Source: Phyllobacterium zundukense (GTDB lineage: Bacteria; Pseudomonadota; Alphaproteobacteria; Rhizobiales; Rhizobiaceae). Taken from it: a DNA stretch of 64,000 bases. Shown in pieces: positions 19,812 through 28,058 of the stretch. The number at the start of each line of letters is the position of its first letter. Within the stretch, counting starts at the first letter, position 1. Both the position numbers and the translations under genes were made by a program. Below the pieces are notes generated by a model. It was given only the letters and a program-made list of their open reading frames with translations, did not search any database and was not told the DNA's origin. The stretch lies in contig NZ_CP017940.1 of NCBI RefSeq assembly GCF_002764115.1, positions 1,028,501 to 1,092,500 of the forward strand, written 5' to 3'.

Positions 19812-19838
19812 CGCGTGCATTCCCGGAAAATGCACGCG
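19812..19838. repeat. Perfect 10-bp inverted repeat
   Basis: CGCGTGCATT at 19812-19821 pairs with AATGCACGCG at 19829-19838, with a 7-base loop. There is no T run after it. It could be a terminator without a U tract after DUF2185, or an operator ahead of the FAD-linked dehydrogenase, whose start is 37 bases further on. Confidence 0.6.
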
Positions 19839-19875
19839 TAAAAGGATGGTCTTGAGTTAAAGGGTGGATACTGGA

Positions 19876-21285
19876 ATGGCATTGGCAGACGCAGGGGCAT
19901 TGCTGCGCAACGAGAATGGGATCGCAACTGTCGTATCCATCCTCAAGAAACGCTTTGGCGACAACGCGCAGACCGGCAAGTCTATCCGCGAGCAGCACGC
20001 CCATACAACGAGCTATGTTCCAAACCAGGCACCAGATCTGGTCGTTTTTGCTGAATCCGTAGAAGATGTTCAGGAGGTCGTGCGGCTTTGCGGGGAATGG
20101 CAGGTCCCAGTGATTCCATTCGGCACGGGCACTTCTTTGGAAGGGCACGTAAATGCACCGGCAGGTGGCGTCTCGGTCGACCTTTCGCGTATGAACCGCA
20201 TTCTCAAGGTTTACAGCGAAGATCTCAATGTCGTTGTGGAGCCAGGGGTCACGCGCAAGGAACTCAACGAATATCTGCGCGATACCGGCCTGTTTTTCCC
20301 CATTGATCCCGGCGCCAATGCGAGTCTCGGCGGAATGGCGGCAACGCGCGCTTCCGGAACGAATGCCGTGCGCTACGGCACAATGCGCGAGAACGTATTG
20401 GCACTGAAGGCTGTCATGCCGGACGGACGCCTGATTACCACGTCGAAGCGGGTCAAGAAGACCTCGGCCGGGTATGATTTGACGCGTTTGCTCGTCGGTT
20501 CGGAAGGGACGCTCGGCATCATCACGGAACTGACGCTGAAGCTCTACGGTATTCCGCAGGCGATTTCCGGCGGCATCTGCGCCTTTCCGGATCTTGAAAG
20601 CGCCTGCAATGCGGTGATTGAAACGATCCAGATGGGTATTCCGGTTGCGCGCATCGAACTGGTCAACCAGCTCGAAATGCAGGCCATGATCGCCTACTCC
20701 AAGCTCGACTACGATCCCGCACCTTATCTCTTCCTCGAGTTCCATGGCAGCGAAACGGGTGTCACGGAACAGGCGGAACTCTTCGGCGAAATCGCAGCTG
20801 CCAATGGCGGCGGCGAATTCAAGTGGACCGCCAATGCCGAAGAACGGGAAAAGCTCTGGTCAGCACGGCACAATTCCTACTTTGCCTGCATGACCCTCGC
20901 GCCTGGAAAACAATCGCTTTCGACAGATGTCTGCGTGCCGATTTCGCGGCTTGCTGAATGCATTGTCGAAACGGAGAAAGACATTGAGAAGAGCGGTCTG
21001 ATTGCTCCGATCGTCGGTCATGCCGGCGATGGCAATTTCCACGTGCTTGTGCTGTTCGACGAGAAAGACGCGAAGGAAATCCAGAAGGTCGAGGCTTTTG
21101 TCGAGCGCCTCAATCTCAGGGCAATTGCGATGGATGGGACCTGCACAGGCGAACATGGCATCGGCCAGGGCAAGATCAAGTTTCTTAGGGCCGAGCTCGG
21201 CGGTGCCGTGGATGTGATGGAGTCCATCAAGCGGGCAATCGATCCGGAAAATATAATGAATCCTGGCAAGATCTTACGGCTATAG
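19876..21285 (+). CDS. FAD-linked D-lactate / D-2-hydroxyacid dehydrogenase
   Basis: A 469-residue flavoprotein with an N-terminal PCMH-type FAD-binding domain (VPVIPFGTGTSLEGHVNAP, then IDPGANASLGGMAATRASGT and LLVGSEGTLGIITELTL) and a C-terminal FAD-oxidase domain with GHAGDGNFH and GTCTGEHGIGQGK. It resembles the DLD/LDHD group that oxidises D-lactate or similar 2-hydroxyacids to 2-oxoacids with cytochrome c or quinone as acceptor; the substrate is not fixed by sequence. GlcD is an alternative, but no glcEF genes follow. The ATG at 19876 follows AAAGGGTGG. Confidence 0.88.
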   Translation: MALADAGALLRNENGIATVVSILKKRFGDNAQTGKSIREQHAHTTSYVPNQAPDLVVFAESVEDVQEVVRLCGEWQVPVIPFGTGTSLEGHVNAPAGGVSVDLSRMNRILKVYSEDLNVVVEPGVTRKELNEYLRDTGLFFPIDPGANASLGGMAATRASGTNAVRYGTMRENVLALKAVMPDGRLITTSKRVKKTSAGYDLTRLLVGSEGTLGIITELTLKLYGIPQAISGGICAFPDLESACNAVIETIQMGIPVARIELVNQLEMQAMIAYSKLDYDPAPYLFLEFHGSETGVTEQAELFGEIAAANGGGEFKWTANAEEREKLWSARHNSYFACMTLAPGKQSLSTDVCVPISRLAECIVETEKDIEKSGLIAPIVGHAGDGNFHVLVLFDEKDAKEIQKVEAFVERLNLRAIAMDGTCTGEHGIGQGKIKFLRAELGGAVDVMESIKRAIDPENIMNPGKILRL

Positions 21286-21415
21286 GTTCGCATATTGATT
21301 CCAGGCGCTAAACCGTTGTCTGAGCGTTGCAAATCAATGAGAAAGACTGTCATGTCTTTTCGTCGCCCAAAACCGGTCGTTGTGGTGCCCGGCGCGTATT
21401 GATTGGAGTGAGACA

Positions 21416-24400
21416 CTGGCACGGCTGTTTGTTTTCATCGGTGGATTGTTGGTACTGGTGCTGACAGCAGCACTGGTCGTGCCATATTTCGTCGACTGGG
21501 CAGGTTATCGGTCCTCCTTCGAGCGTGAAGCTTCGGCATTGCTTGGCCGTCCCGTTACGGTCGCCGGAAGTGCCAGTGCGCGGCTTTTACCGTTTCCATC
21601 GGTGACATTTTCCGACGTAAAAGTCGGCGATCCTGATTCCGAGCCGGTCATGACCATCGACAAGTTTTCGATGGATGCGGAGCTTGCCCCCTTTATTCGC
21701 GGCCAGATCCTGATTTTCGACATGCGGCTCGAGAGGCCGACTGCTTCGGTTACGATCGACAAGGACGGGGTCGTTGATTGGGCGATCCGTCCGCAATCAC
21801 CGTTCCGCGCCACGCAGGTCAAGCTTGAAAACGTGCGCATTACCGATGGTTCTGTGGTCATTCGCGATGCATCCACCGCAACGACCCGCACCATTACGGA
21901 CCTTGATGCGACGTTGTCCGCCGCTGACCTTTCCGGACCATGGAAATTTGACGGAACGTTGCTGTTCAACGGCGAAAAGACTGGCGTATCCGCCTCCACC
22001 GGTGAGGTGAAACCGGATGGTACGCTGAAATTGCGTACGCGCATTACTCCGGACGGTATTCCAGCAGCGCTCGAAACCGACGGCGATGTAACCCTGAATC
22101 AGGGCGCATTGAAATATGCCGGGAGCATTGCCGTTCGTTCGGCGGATGAACTTGCTGCCGCAGCCGGTACCAAAGTCGCCGAGCAAGCGGAGCAGCCGCT
22201 GCTTTCAAGCATTCGCATGACTGGACGCTTTGAGGCCGATCACGCGAACGTCAGCATTCCTGAATTTCGCATGGAGCAGGGCACTGTCGACGACCCCTAC
22301 ATCGTCAATGGTAATGCGCTTTTCGACTACGGCAGCGATCCGCGTTTTGAAATCAAGGCTGACGGCCAGCAAGTTACTTTCAACAGTGAGAACGAAGCGA
22401 TCAAGGGCGCCAGGGCCAAGCATGAAACAGCCGCGGGACGGCTCGGCGTTTTCCGGCGCCTGATGGATCAGCTGCCGATACCGACTATTCCCGGCACGAT
22501 TGATCTGAAACTTCCGGCGATCGTTGCCGGCGATACGACAATCCGCTCCGTGACAATCGATGCCGCTCCTTCCGGAGGTGACTGGATCATCAAGCAGCTC
22601 AAGGCAGAATTGCCCGGCCGGACACAGTTCGAAGCCAATGGTACATTGCAGGTTGGCGAGGATTTCGGTTTTGACGGAAGATTGCTTGTGGCGTCACGCC
22701 AGCCATCCGGGCTTGCCGCATGGCTCACGGATTCGGTTGACGAGGCGATCCGGCGCCTGCCGGGTGCCGGCTTCTCCGGCGACGTCAGCCTGCATGATGA
22801 ATTGCAAAAGGTTGATAATCTCGAACTGGCGTTGGGTGGTGCATCGCTCAAAGGCTCGCTTGTCAGAAGCGCCAAAGGTGAGTCCTTGCCACTAACGCAA
22901 CTTACTCTCGAAGGTGGGGCGTTGAATGCCGATGCGCTGGAGGCTTTTGCAGCGATCTTCGGCAACAATGGAAACCCTGTTGAAGATGGTTCGCCGCAAC
23001 TGCGAGGACAGGACCTAGACGTGCATTTGAAGGCGGGACCCGTCACGCATGATGGGCTGGTCGCAGAATCACTGGATACGGCTTTCCGCCTGCGCGACGG
23101 GGTCTTTGATATTGACAAGCTGATGATCGGCAATGTGGCGGGCGCGACCATTACGGCAACCGGAAGGCTCGAACCCTTCAAGCCGGATCCCACCGGCTCC
23201 ATCGATTCCACGGTCTTGTCCGATGATCTCGCACCTTTGATTTCCGCCCTGGCGGCACGGGCTCCCGATTTTCCATTTCTCCGGGCCTTGAATGAACACG
23301 CTGCCAAATTTCCGGGGCTCTTCCAGGAAACGCAGCTCAGCATTCTTGCCAATACGCTGCTTGCGAAAGCCGGAAATGATGAATTTTCGCTGAGTGCGGC
23401 GGGCAAAACCGGACGAATGGACGTAACGCTGTCCGGTACAACCACGAAAAACCCGGACAAGTTGCGAACACTCGAACTGACAATGAATGCGCGCAGCGGC
23501 CATGCCGAAACATTGATGGCCTTGATAGGCCTGCCATCTTTGCCACTGGGGCTTGCTGGTGAACTCGAGGCCAATCTTGCGCTGAAAGGCGATGAGAAGG
23601 ACGGTATCCAGACGCAGCTCGCCTTGAAGGCATTGGATGGGCAGGCGCTTGTGGATGGAAATTTCCGCAGTGCCGATGGTGGCCTGAGCGGTGAGGGACG
23701 CGCTTCGATCAAGGCCGCCGATTTTGAAGCTTATTTGGCGACAGCCGGTTATTCCCTGCCGGGATTTGGCAACGGCATGCCTGTCGATTTGGCGAGCAGT
23801 TTTCAGCTTGCCAAGGGTAGGCTGTCGCTGCCTGACTTGAGCGGCCAAGTGAATGGTACCAAACTGAGCGGACGGCTGGGGCTGGCGATCGAGAACAACG
23901 TACCCGCCGTTCAGGGCGATGTGACACTTGCCAGGCTCGATCTTCCATCGGTTGCTCAATTCATGCTGGGTGCCGATGCCCTGGATGGCGAGGGCCGGCA
24001 GAAATGGCCCAAACAGGCTTTTGCAGCGGCGCCGCTTTTTCCGGTGGCCTTCAACGTGAAACTGGCTGCTGGTGAAGCGGATGCGGGATTGCTTGGCTCC
24101 ATCGGCAAATTTCAGGCGAATGCTGGTTTGAAAGACGGATCGCTGCGCTTCGACGAGGCGAAGGGCGAACTTCTTGGCGGCCGTTTCGACGGCATGTTCG
24201 AGTTGCGCAATACAAGCGGCACGGGTCTTGCAACGGGCCAGTTCACGCTGGATCAGACCGCTCTGGATGCGCTCTACAAACCCATTGAAGGCGAGCCACC
24301 GCTCAAGGGCAAAGCAAAGATTTCCGCTTCCATCAATGCAACCGGCACATCCGTTACCGAGATGATGGAATCCGTCGCAGGTTCTGGCGTTGTTTCCGTC

Positions 24401-25225
24401 AGTGATCTTGCGATCAATGCAATCAATCCGGCTGCGCTGAAGCCGATTTTGGTGGACGCGGATGCCATGGAAGGGCCGGTTACGGCGGCTTCGGTGACTG
24501 CAACAATCGGGAAATATCTGCATGCGGGCACGTTCAATGCGGGTGCCGCGGATTTTGCTTTTACGATCGCTGGTGGCATGGCGCGGACTTCGACATTCCA
24601 GCTTGAAAGTGCAGGTGCGGCGCTGACTGCCGATCTGCGATTCAATTTTCCGCAGACCACCCTGGCTTCGCAAGGGCGGTTTACCTTCGACCCGGGCATC
24701 GCAGTGGTAGCTGGTGCAGATCCGGTCATCGAGTTCAACCTCAGCGGCCCGTGGGATGCTCCGAAACTGGCTCTGAACCGCCAGCCGTTGGAGCAATTCT
24801 TGACCCAGCGTGCGCTTGAGCGTGAGCAACAACGTGTCGAGACGCTGCAGGCGGCCCTCGTCGAAAAGCAGCGCTTGCGCCGGGAGGCGCAGCTCTATCA
24901 GGCCCGTGCAGACGAACGCGTGCGTCTTGCCGAAGAAGCGCGCCTGAAGGCCGAGCAGGAAGCACGTGAGGCAGCGGAACGCGCGGCTGCAGAAGAACGG
25001 GCGGCACAGGAGCGCGCCGAGGCCGAAAGGAAAGCAGCCGAAGAAGCTGCTGCTAGCAAGGCGCTGGAACAATCCCAGCCCGCGCCGCCGCCAGTACAGC
25101 CGCAACAGCCCGAACAGGGCGGAGCGACCGCCCAACCGCAAGGCACAGGGACGATCAACAAGCAATCTGTCGACGAATTCCTGAAAACACTCGAGCCCAA
25201 GTCCCTGGAACCGAAGATTCAGTAG
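21416..25225 (+). CDS. Large AsmA family outer-membrane biogenesis protein
   Basis: An AsmA-type protein of about 1269 residues with an N-terminal membrane anchor (LVLVLTAALVVPYFVDW), the chorein-like SALLGRPVTVAGSASARLL block, a long beta-rich body, and a C-terminal Ala/Glu/Arg coiled coil ending in a Pro/Gln-rich tail. Relatives act in phospholipid transport or outer-membrane assembly. The start is odd: homologues begin Met-Ala-Arg-Leu, which maps to CTG at 21416, seven bases after a GGAG site at 21405-21408; the only upstream in-frame conventional start is a GTG at 21380 without a good site. Confidence 0.88.
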   Translation: MARLFVFIGGLLVLVLTAALVVPYFVDWAGYRSSFEREASALLGRPVTVAGSASARLLPFPSVTFSDVKVGDPDSEPVMTIDKFSMDAELAPFIRGQILIFDMRLERPTASVTIDKDGVVDWAIRPQSPFRATQVKLENVRITDGSVVIRDASTATTRTITDLDATLSAADLSGPWKFDGTLLFNGEKTGVSASTGEVKPDGTLKLRTRITPDGIPAALETDGDVTLNQGALKYAGSIAVRSADELAAAAGTKVAEQAEQPLLSSIRMTGRFEADHANVSIPEFRMEQGTVDDPYIVNGNALFDYGSDPRFEIKADGQQVTFNSENEAIKGARAKHETAAGRLGVFRRLMDQLPIPTIPGTIDLKLPAIVAGDTTIRSVTIDAAPSGGDWIIKQLKAELPGRTQFEANGTLQVGEDFGFDGRLLVASRQPSGLAAWLTDSVDEAIRRLPGAGFSGDVSLHDELQKVDNLELALGGASLKGSLVRSAKGESLPLTQLTLEGGALNADALEAFAAIFGNNGNPVEDGSPQLRGQDLDVHLKAGPVTHDGLVAESLDTAFRLRDGVFDIDKLMIGNVAGATITATGRLEPFKPDPTGSIDSTVLSDDLAPLISALAARAPDFPFLRALNEHAAKFPGLFQETQLSILANTLLAKAGNDEFSLSAAGKTGRMDVTLSGTTTKNPDKLRTLELTMNARSGHAETLMALIGLPSLPLGLAGELEANLALKGDEKDGIQTQLALKALDGQALVDGNFRSADGGLSGEGRASIKAADFEAYLATAGYSLPGFGNGMPVDLASSFQLAKGRLSLPDLSGQVNGTKLSGRLGLAIENNVPAVQGDVTLARLDLPSVAQFMLGADALDGEGRQKWPKQAFAAAPLFPVAFNVKLAAGEADAGLLGSIGKFQANAGLKDGSLRFDEAKGELLGGRFDGMFELRNTSGTGLATGQFTLDQTALDALYKPIEGEPPLKGKAKISASINATGTSVTEMMESVAGSGVVSVSDLAINAINPAALKPILVDADAMEGPVTAASVTATIGKYLHAGTFNAGAADFAFTIAGGMARTSTFQLESAGAALTADLRFNFPQTTLASQGRFTFDPGIAVVAGADPVIEFNLSGPWDAPKLALNRQPLEQFLTQRALEREQQRVETLQAALVEKQRLRREAQLYQARADERVRLAEEARLKAEQEAREAAERAAAEERAAQERAEAERKAAEEAAASKALEQSQPAPPPVQPQQPEQGGATAQPQGTGTINKQSVDEFLKTLEPKSLEPKIQ

Positions 25226-25230
25226 AGTTG

Positions 25231-25272
25231 GTGCGCGTTAGCCTCCCCACGGTGCGGGAGGCTAACACGCAC
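25231..25272. terminator. Long inverted repeat between convergent genes
   Basis: GTGCG and GTTAGCCTCCC (25231-25247) pair with GGGAGGCTAAC and CGCAC (25256-25272), giving 16 paired bases with one mismatch and an 8-base loop. It lies between the AsmA gene and the convergent VOC gene. There is no T run on either strand, so it may be an RNA-stabilising or Rho-linked terminator. Confidence 0.6.
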
Positions 25273-25282
25273 AGCAATCGCT

Positions 25283-25768
25283 CTATTGCCCGTTGTAGGC
25301 TTCTTTGAGTTTCTGGATATCGATTTTATACATCTGCATCATTGCTGCCATGACGCGGTCAGCTTTGGCCTGATCCTTGTCGCGCAGCATTTCTGGAAGA
25401 ATGGAAGGAACGATTTGCCATGACAGGCCAAATTTGTCCTTGACCCAACTGCAGGGGCGAACTTCCCCACCACCGGCCGTCAGTTTTTCGGTCAGGCTAT
25501 CCACTTCTTCCTGGGTACTGCAGTCAATGGAGAGAGAGATACCCTCGGTAAATTTGAACTCCGGCCCACCATTCAAGGCGATGTATTCCTGGCCTGCGAG
25601 CTGGAAAGTGGCGACCAGCAGCGAGCCTTCCTTGCTTCCCCCCTCTTTGCCCCAGTTGAGCGTATTGACAATTTTGCTGTCCTTGAAAATGGACATGTAA
25701 AAATCCATTGCCTCTTCGGCGTTTCCATCGAACCAAAGGCAGGGTGTGATCTTTTGTTTGGCAGGCAT
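25283..25768 (-). CDS. VOC family protein (PhnB/3-demethylubiquinone methyltransferase-like)
   Basis: A 161-residue vicinal-oxygen-chelate fold protein. The start [20 protein letters not shown] and the [20 protein letters not shown] block fit the PhnB-like glyoxalase group; the later [20 protein letters not shown] is typical. Despite the family's name the members are not proven methyltransferases, and the substrate is unknown. The ATG at 25768 follows AAAGGGAAATCA; longer in-frame starts exist but lack this spacing. Confidence 0.88.
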   Translation of the reverse strand: MPAKQKITPCLWFDGNAEEAMDFYMSIFKDSKIVNTLNWGKEGGSKEGSLLVATFQLAGQEYIALNGGPEFKFTEGISLSIDCSTQEEVDSLTEKLTAGGGEVRPCSWVKDKFGLSWQIVPSILPEMLRDKDQAKADRVMAAMMQMYKIDIQKLKEAYNGQ

Positions 25769-25884
25769 TGATTTCCCTTTCATCACGATTTGCACTGTCT
25801 GTAAGACGAATGAGATCTTGCCGATCCGACATAGCGGACGAATATTTTTTCACTTCGAGCCGATTGATGAATCAAAATCGGGGA

Positions 25885-26115
25885 TTAGGAGCGATTGCTG
25901 CTGTTGTTTCTCACCCAGTCGAGTGCATGTATCCGCAGCGTCGACGAGAGGTTGGCATCGCGGTCCCGGTTTTCATCGATCTCGGCAATGAGACTTGCCA
26001 GCGTCATGTCACGGCTCTCGGCAATCGATAGGATAATGTCGTAAAATGCGTCCTCGAGCGAAAAGCTGGTACGGTGTCCGTGGATGGTGATCGATCTTTT
26101 GCGAACGAGGCTCAC
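25885..26115 (-). CDS. Ribbon-helix-helix domain protein
   Basis: A 76-residue protein beginning SLVRKRSITIHGHRTSFSLE with DAFYDIILSIAESRDMTLAS following, which fits the RHH_4 (PF13467) family. It starts with GTG and overlaps the DUF4169 stop (GTGA). In rhizobia this trio with SspB is conserved, and the RHH protein may be a regulator or an adaptor; no target site is evident here. Confidence 0.85.
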   Translation of the reverse strand: MSLVRKRSITIHGHRTSFSLEDAFYDIILSIAESRDMTLASLIAEIDENRDRDANLSSTLRIHALDWVRNNSSNRS

Positions 26116-26330
26116 TTGCCGTCCGCATCCGATTCTGTGGGCCGTGTCATATCGCGCTTTTCGATCCGGTTATCGTCAAGAAAACGCTTGTCCTTACGGG
26201 CTGCTTCGCGCTCGAACTGCTTTTCGACCTTGGTCCGCCCGAACAGAATCCTGTTTTCAGCCGCCGACTTTTCCCGGGCGTCTTTCGCCTTGCGCTTCTT
26301 GACCAGTCGAAGGTTGACGATCTCGGCCAT
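26112..26330 (-). CDS. DUF4169 family protein
   Basis: A 72-residue, very basic protein (MAEIVNLRLVKKRKAKDARE, then ENRILFGRTKVEKQFEREAA). It is predicted to be mostly helical, with no membrane segment. The ATG at 26330 is eight bases after the sspB stop; an upstream frame to 26426 lies inside sspB and is not supported. Function is unknown; co-transcription with sspB and the RHH gene is likely. Confidence 0.85.
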   Translation of the reverse strand: MAEIVNLRLVKKRKAKDAREKSAAENRILFGRTKVEKQFEREAARKDKRFLDDNRIEKRDMTRPTESDADGK

Positions 26331-26337
26331 GGCGAGG

Positions 26338-26919
26338 TTATTTTTTCTTGCGGAAGGAATCCAGCGACACGACAGAAGCCGATGATTTTTCACCAGTTTC
26401 ATCGGAAGCGACTTCTGTCTTCTCACCGGGTTTCACCGGCTTCTTCGCAGCCTTTACAGGTGGCTTCGGCTTGGCGCTGGGTGTCACAACTTTCTGCTTG
26501 TCGGTCGGCTGGGCCGGCGCAATGCTGGTGATGCCCTGGTCATTGTCACCAACAGCCTCTTCGACCTCTACATCGAATTCGAGTTCGAAATTCACCGAGG
26601 GATCGTAGAAGCCGCGGATCGCGGAGAAAGGAACGACCAGACGTTCCGGCACATCACCAAAGGACAGCCCGACTTCGAACAACGTGTCGGTGACCTGAAG
26701 GTCCCAGAACTGATGCTGGAGAACGATAGTCATCTGTTCCGGATATTTTTCGTGCAAACGTGTCGAAATGCGAACGCCCGGAGCACCCGTGAGAAAGGTT
26801 ACGAAGAAATGATGGTTGCCGGGAAGACCTGCCTTGGCGACTTCGCCAAGCACTTTACGGATAACGCCGCGTAGCGCTTCCTGGGCGAGTATATCGTAGC
26901 GGATCATATCTTGTGGCAT
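26338..26919 (-). CDS. sspB: ClpXP adaptor SspB (alphaproteobacterial type)
   Basis: A 193-residue adaptor that hands ssrA-tagged proteins to ClpXP. The N-terminal substrate-binding domain is about 1-125 (MIRYDILAQEALRGVIRKVL, NHHFFVTFLTGAPGVRIS, LVVPFSAIRGFYDPSVNFEL). A Pro/Lys-rich linker leads to the C-terminal ClpX-binding tail VVSLDSFRKK. The tmRNA gene that makes the ssrA tag is also in this window, near 31.5 kb. The 226 bases upstream hold only weak AT-rich sequence and no gene. Confidence 0.95.
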   Translation of the reverse strand: MPQDMIRYDILAQEALRGVIRKVLGEVAKAGLPGNHHFFVTFLTGAPGVRISTRLHEKYPEQMTIVLQHQFWDLQVTDTLFEVGLSFGDVPERLVVPFSAIRGFYDPSVNFELEFDVEVEEAVGDNDQGITSIAPAQPTDKQKVVTPSAKPKPPVKAAKKPVKPGEKTEVASDETGEKSSASVVSLDSFRKKK

Positions 26920-27145
26920 GCATTCTTATCCCATGGATTCACCCCTCCCTGTCAAGCGGAGATGGCAACCGTATTTCGATCATTATGGCGCATGGCTAAC
27001 GGAATTGCGACCGATTGTCAGCCGCGTGATTAAATTAAGTTCTGTCCATGCCGCGCGAAAGCACGGACAGACAATTCAGCCTTCTTTTAAAGCAGATTTC
27101 AGCAGGTCGTGCCCGAGCAGTTTCGACAGGTTAGAGAACGATGAT

Positions 27146-27847
27146 CTAACTGACCACAGCAAGCGACGGTGTGTGGGTTATATTCCCGACTGCGGGTTTC
27201 GAATAGGCGCGCAGGAATGTATTGACTGCGTTACGCGCTGCACTTTCCAACTCCTCATCTGTCGGTGTCCCGCCAAACAGACTGATCATCTGCAGGTCGG
27301 CGTTGACCAGCGCGAGAAACTGGCGTGCGGCGAGATCGAAATCGTCGATCTGCAAAACCCCTTTATGGCACAGTCGCGAAAACAGGGCGCCGAGAGCAGA
27401 GCTGATCTTGCCAGGACCATGCTGCCGCCAGCCTTCAAAAAGATGCGGATAGCGTTCGCCTTCCGATTGCACGAGCCTGCGCAGGAACCTTCCGTCCTGG
27501 TTGCACAGGCAATTCTTGCTCAAGCGAACGGCAAATGCGGTCAGATCGTCTTCAAGATTGTCGGAATTATCCGGAAATGTCGCCAGTATCGAATACAGCA
27601 TGGCATTGGCGCGATCCATGACGTCTTCGACCACAGCAGTAAAGAGCGTTTCCTTTTCCCGGTAATGATTGTATATAGTCTGGCGCGAGACGCAGGCCTC
27701 TACGGCAATTTCATCAATACTCGCTCCAGAAAAACCTTCACGACAAAATACGTGCGCCGCAGCGTCGAGTATCGAAATGCGTTTTGAACATTGACCACGT
27801 TGGGTATGGCCTGTTGCCTTCAGTGCAGGTTCGTCGCGATTTTTCAT
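27146..27847 (-). CDS. TetR family regulator of the adjacent efflux gene
   Basis: A 233-residue repressor with an N-terminal HTH (SILDAAAHVFCREGFSGASI, then VSRQTIYNHYREKETLF) and a C-terminal ligand domain of the TetR_C type. It is divergent from a Bcr/CflA-type drug transporter, with two inverted repeats between the two starts. A repressor induced by a transported compound is the likely role. The ligand is unknown. Confidence 0.9.
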   Translation of the reverse strand: MKNRDEPALKATGHTQRGQCSKRISILDAAAHVFCREGFSGASIDEIAVEACVSRQTIYNHYREKETLFTAVVEDVMDRANAMLYSILATFPDNSDNLEDDLTAFAVRLSKNCLCNQDGRFLRRLVQSEGERYPHLFEGWRQHGPGKISSALGALFSRLCHKGVLQIDDFDLAARQFLALVNADLQMISLFGGTPTDEELESAARNAVNTFLRAYSKPAVGNITHTPSLAVVS

Positions 27848-27874
27848 GAAGCGAAGATAATGCGTGTTGACGTT

Positions 27875-27910
27875 TTAGACAATAGTGTCTAAGTTGACAC
27901 CAGTGTCCAA
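27875..27910. promoter_or_regulatory. Paired operators for the TetR regulator
   Basis: TTAGACA and TGTCTAA (27875-27881 and 27886-27892) form a perfect 7-bp inverted repeat with a 4-base spacer. Two bases on, GACAC and GTGTC (27896-27900 and 27903-27907) form a second one, flanked by TTG and CAA. Both lie in the divergent promoter region, 28 bases from the TetR start, as expected for autorepression and control of the efflux gene. Confidence 0.7.
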
Positions 27911-28058
27911 ATTATTAGACGTCGCCTGTGACCCGAGAGCACCGTCCTCCCAAGCCCCTGTGCACTCCTACTAAGTCCCGATACCAACCTCTCCTGAGAG
28001 CAACGCTGCACAGAAACGACCCGGTTTTTGCTTCGCAGTTTTCTGAAAGATCATCATC

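Noticed and set aside
23069..25165. Minus-strand open frame of 698 residues across the AsmA gene
   Set aside because: Antisense to the clearly coding AsmA frame, with a composition rich in Cys, His and Arg typical of shadows.
26918..27787. Plus-strand open frame of 289 residues
   Set aside because: Its main part is antisense to the TetR gene; the first 230 bases are noncoding-looking AT-rich sequence.
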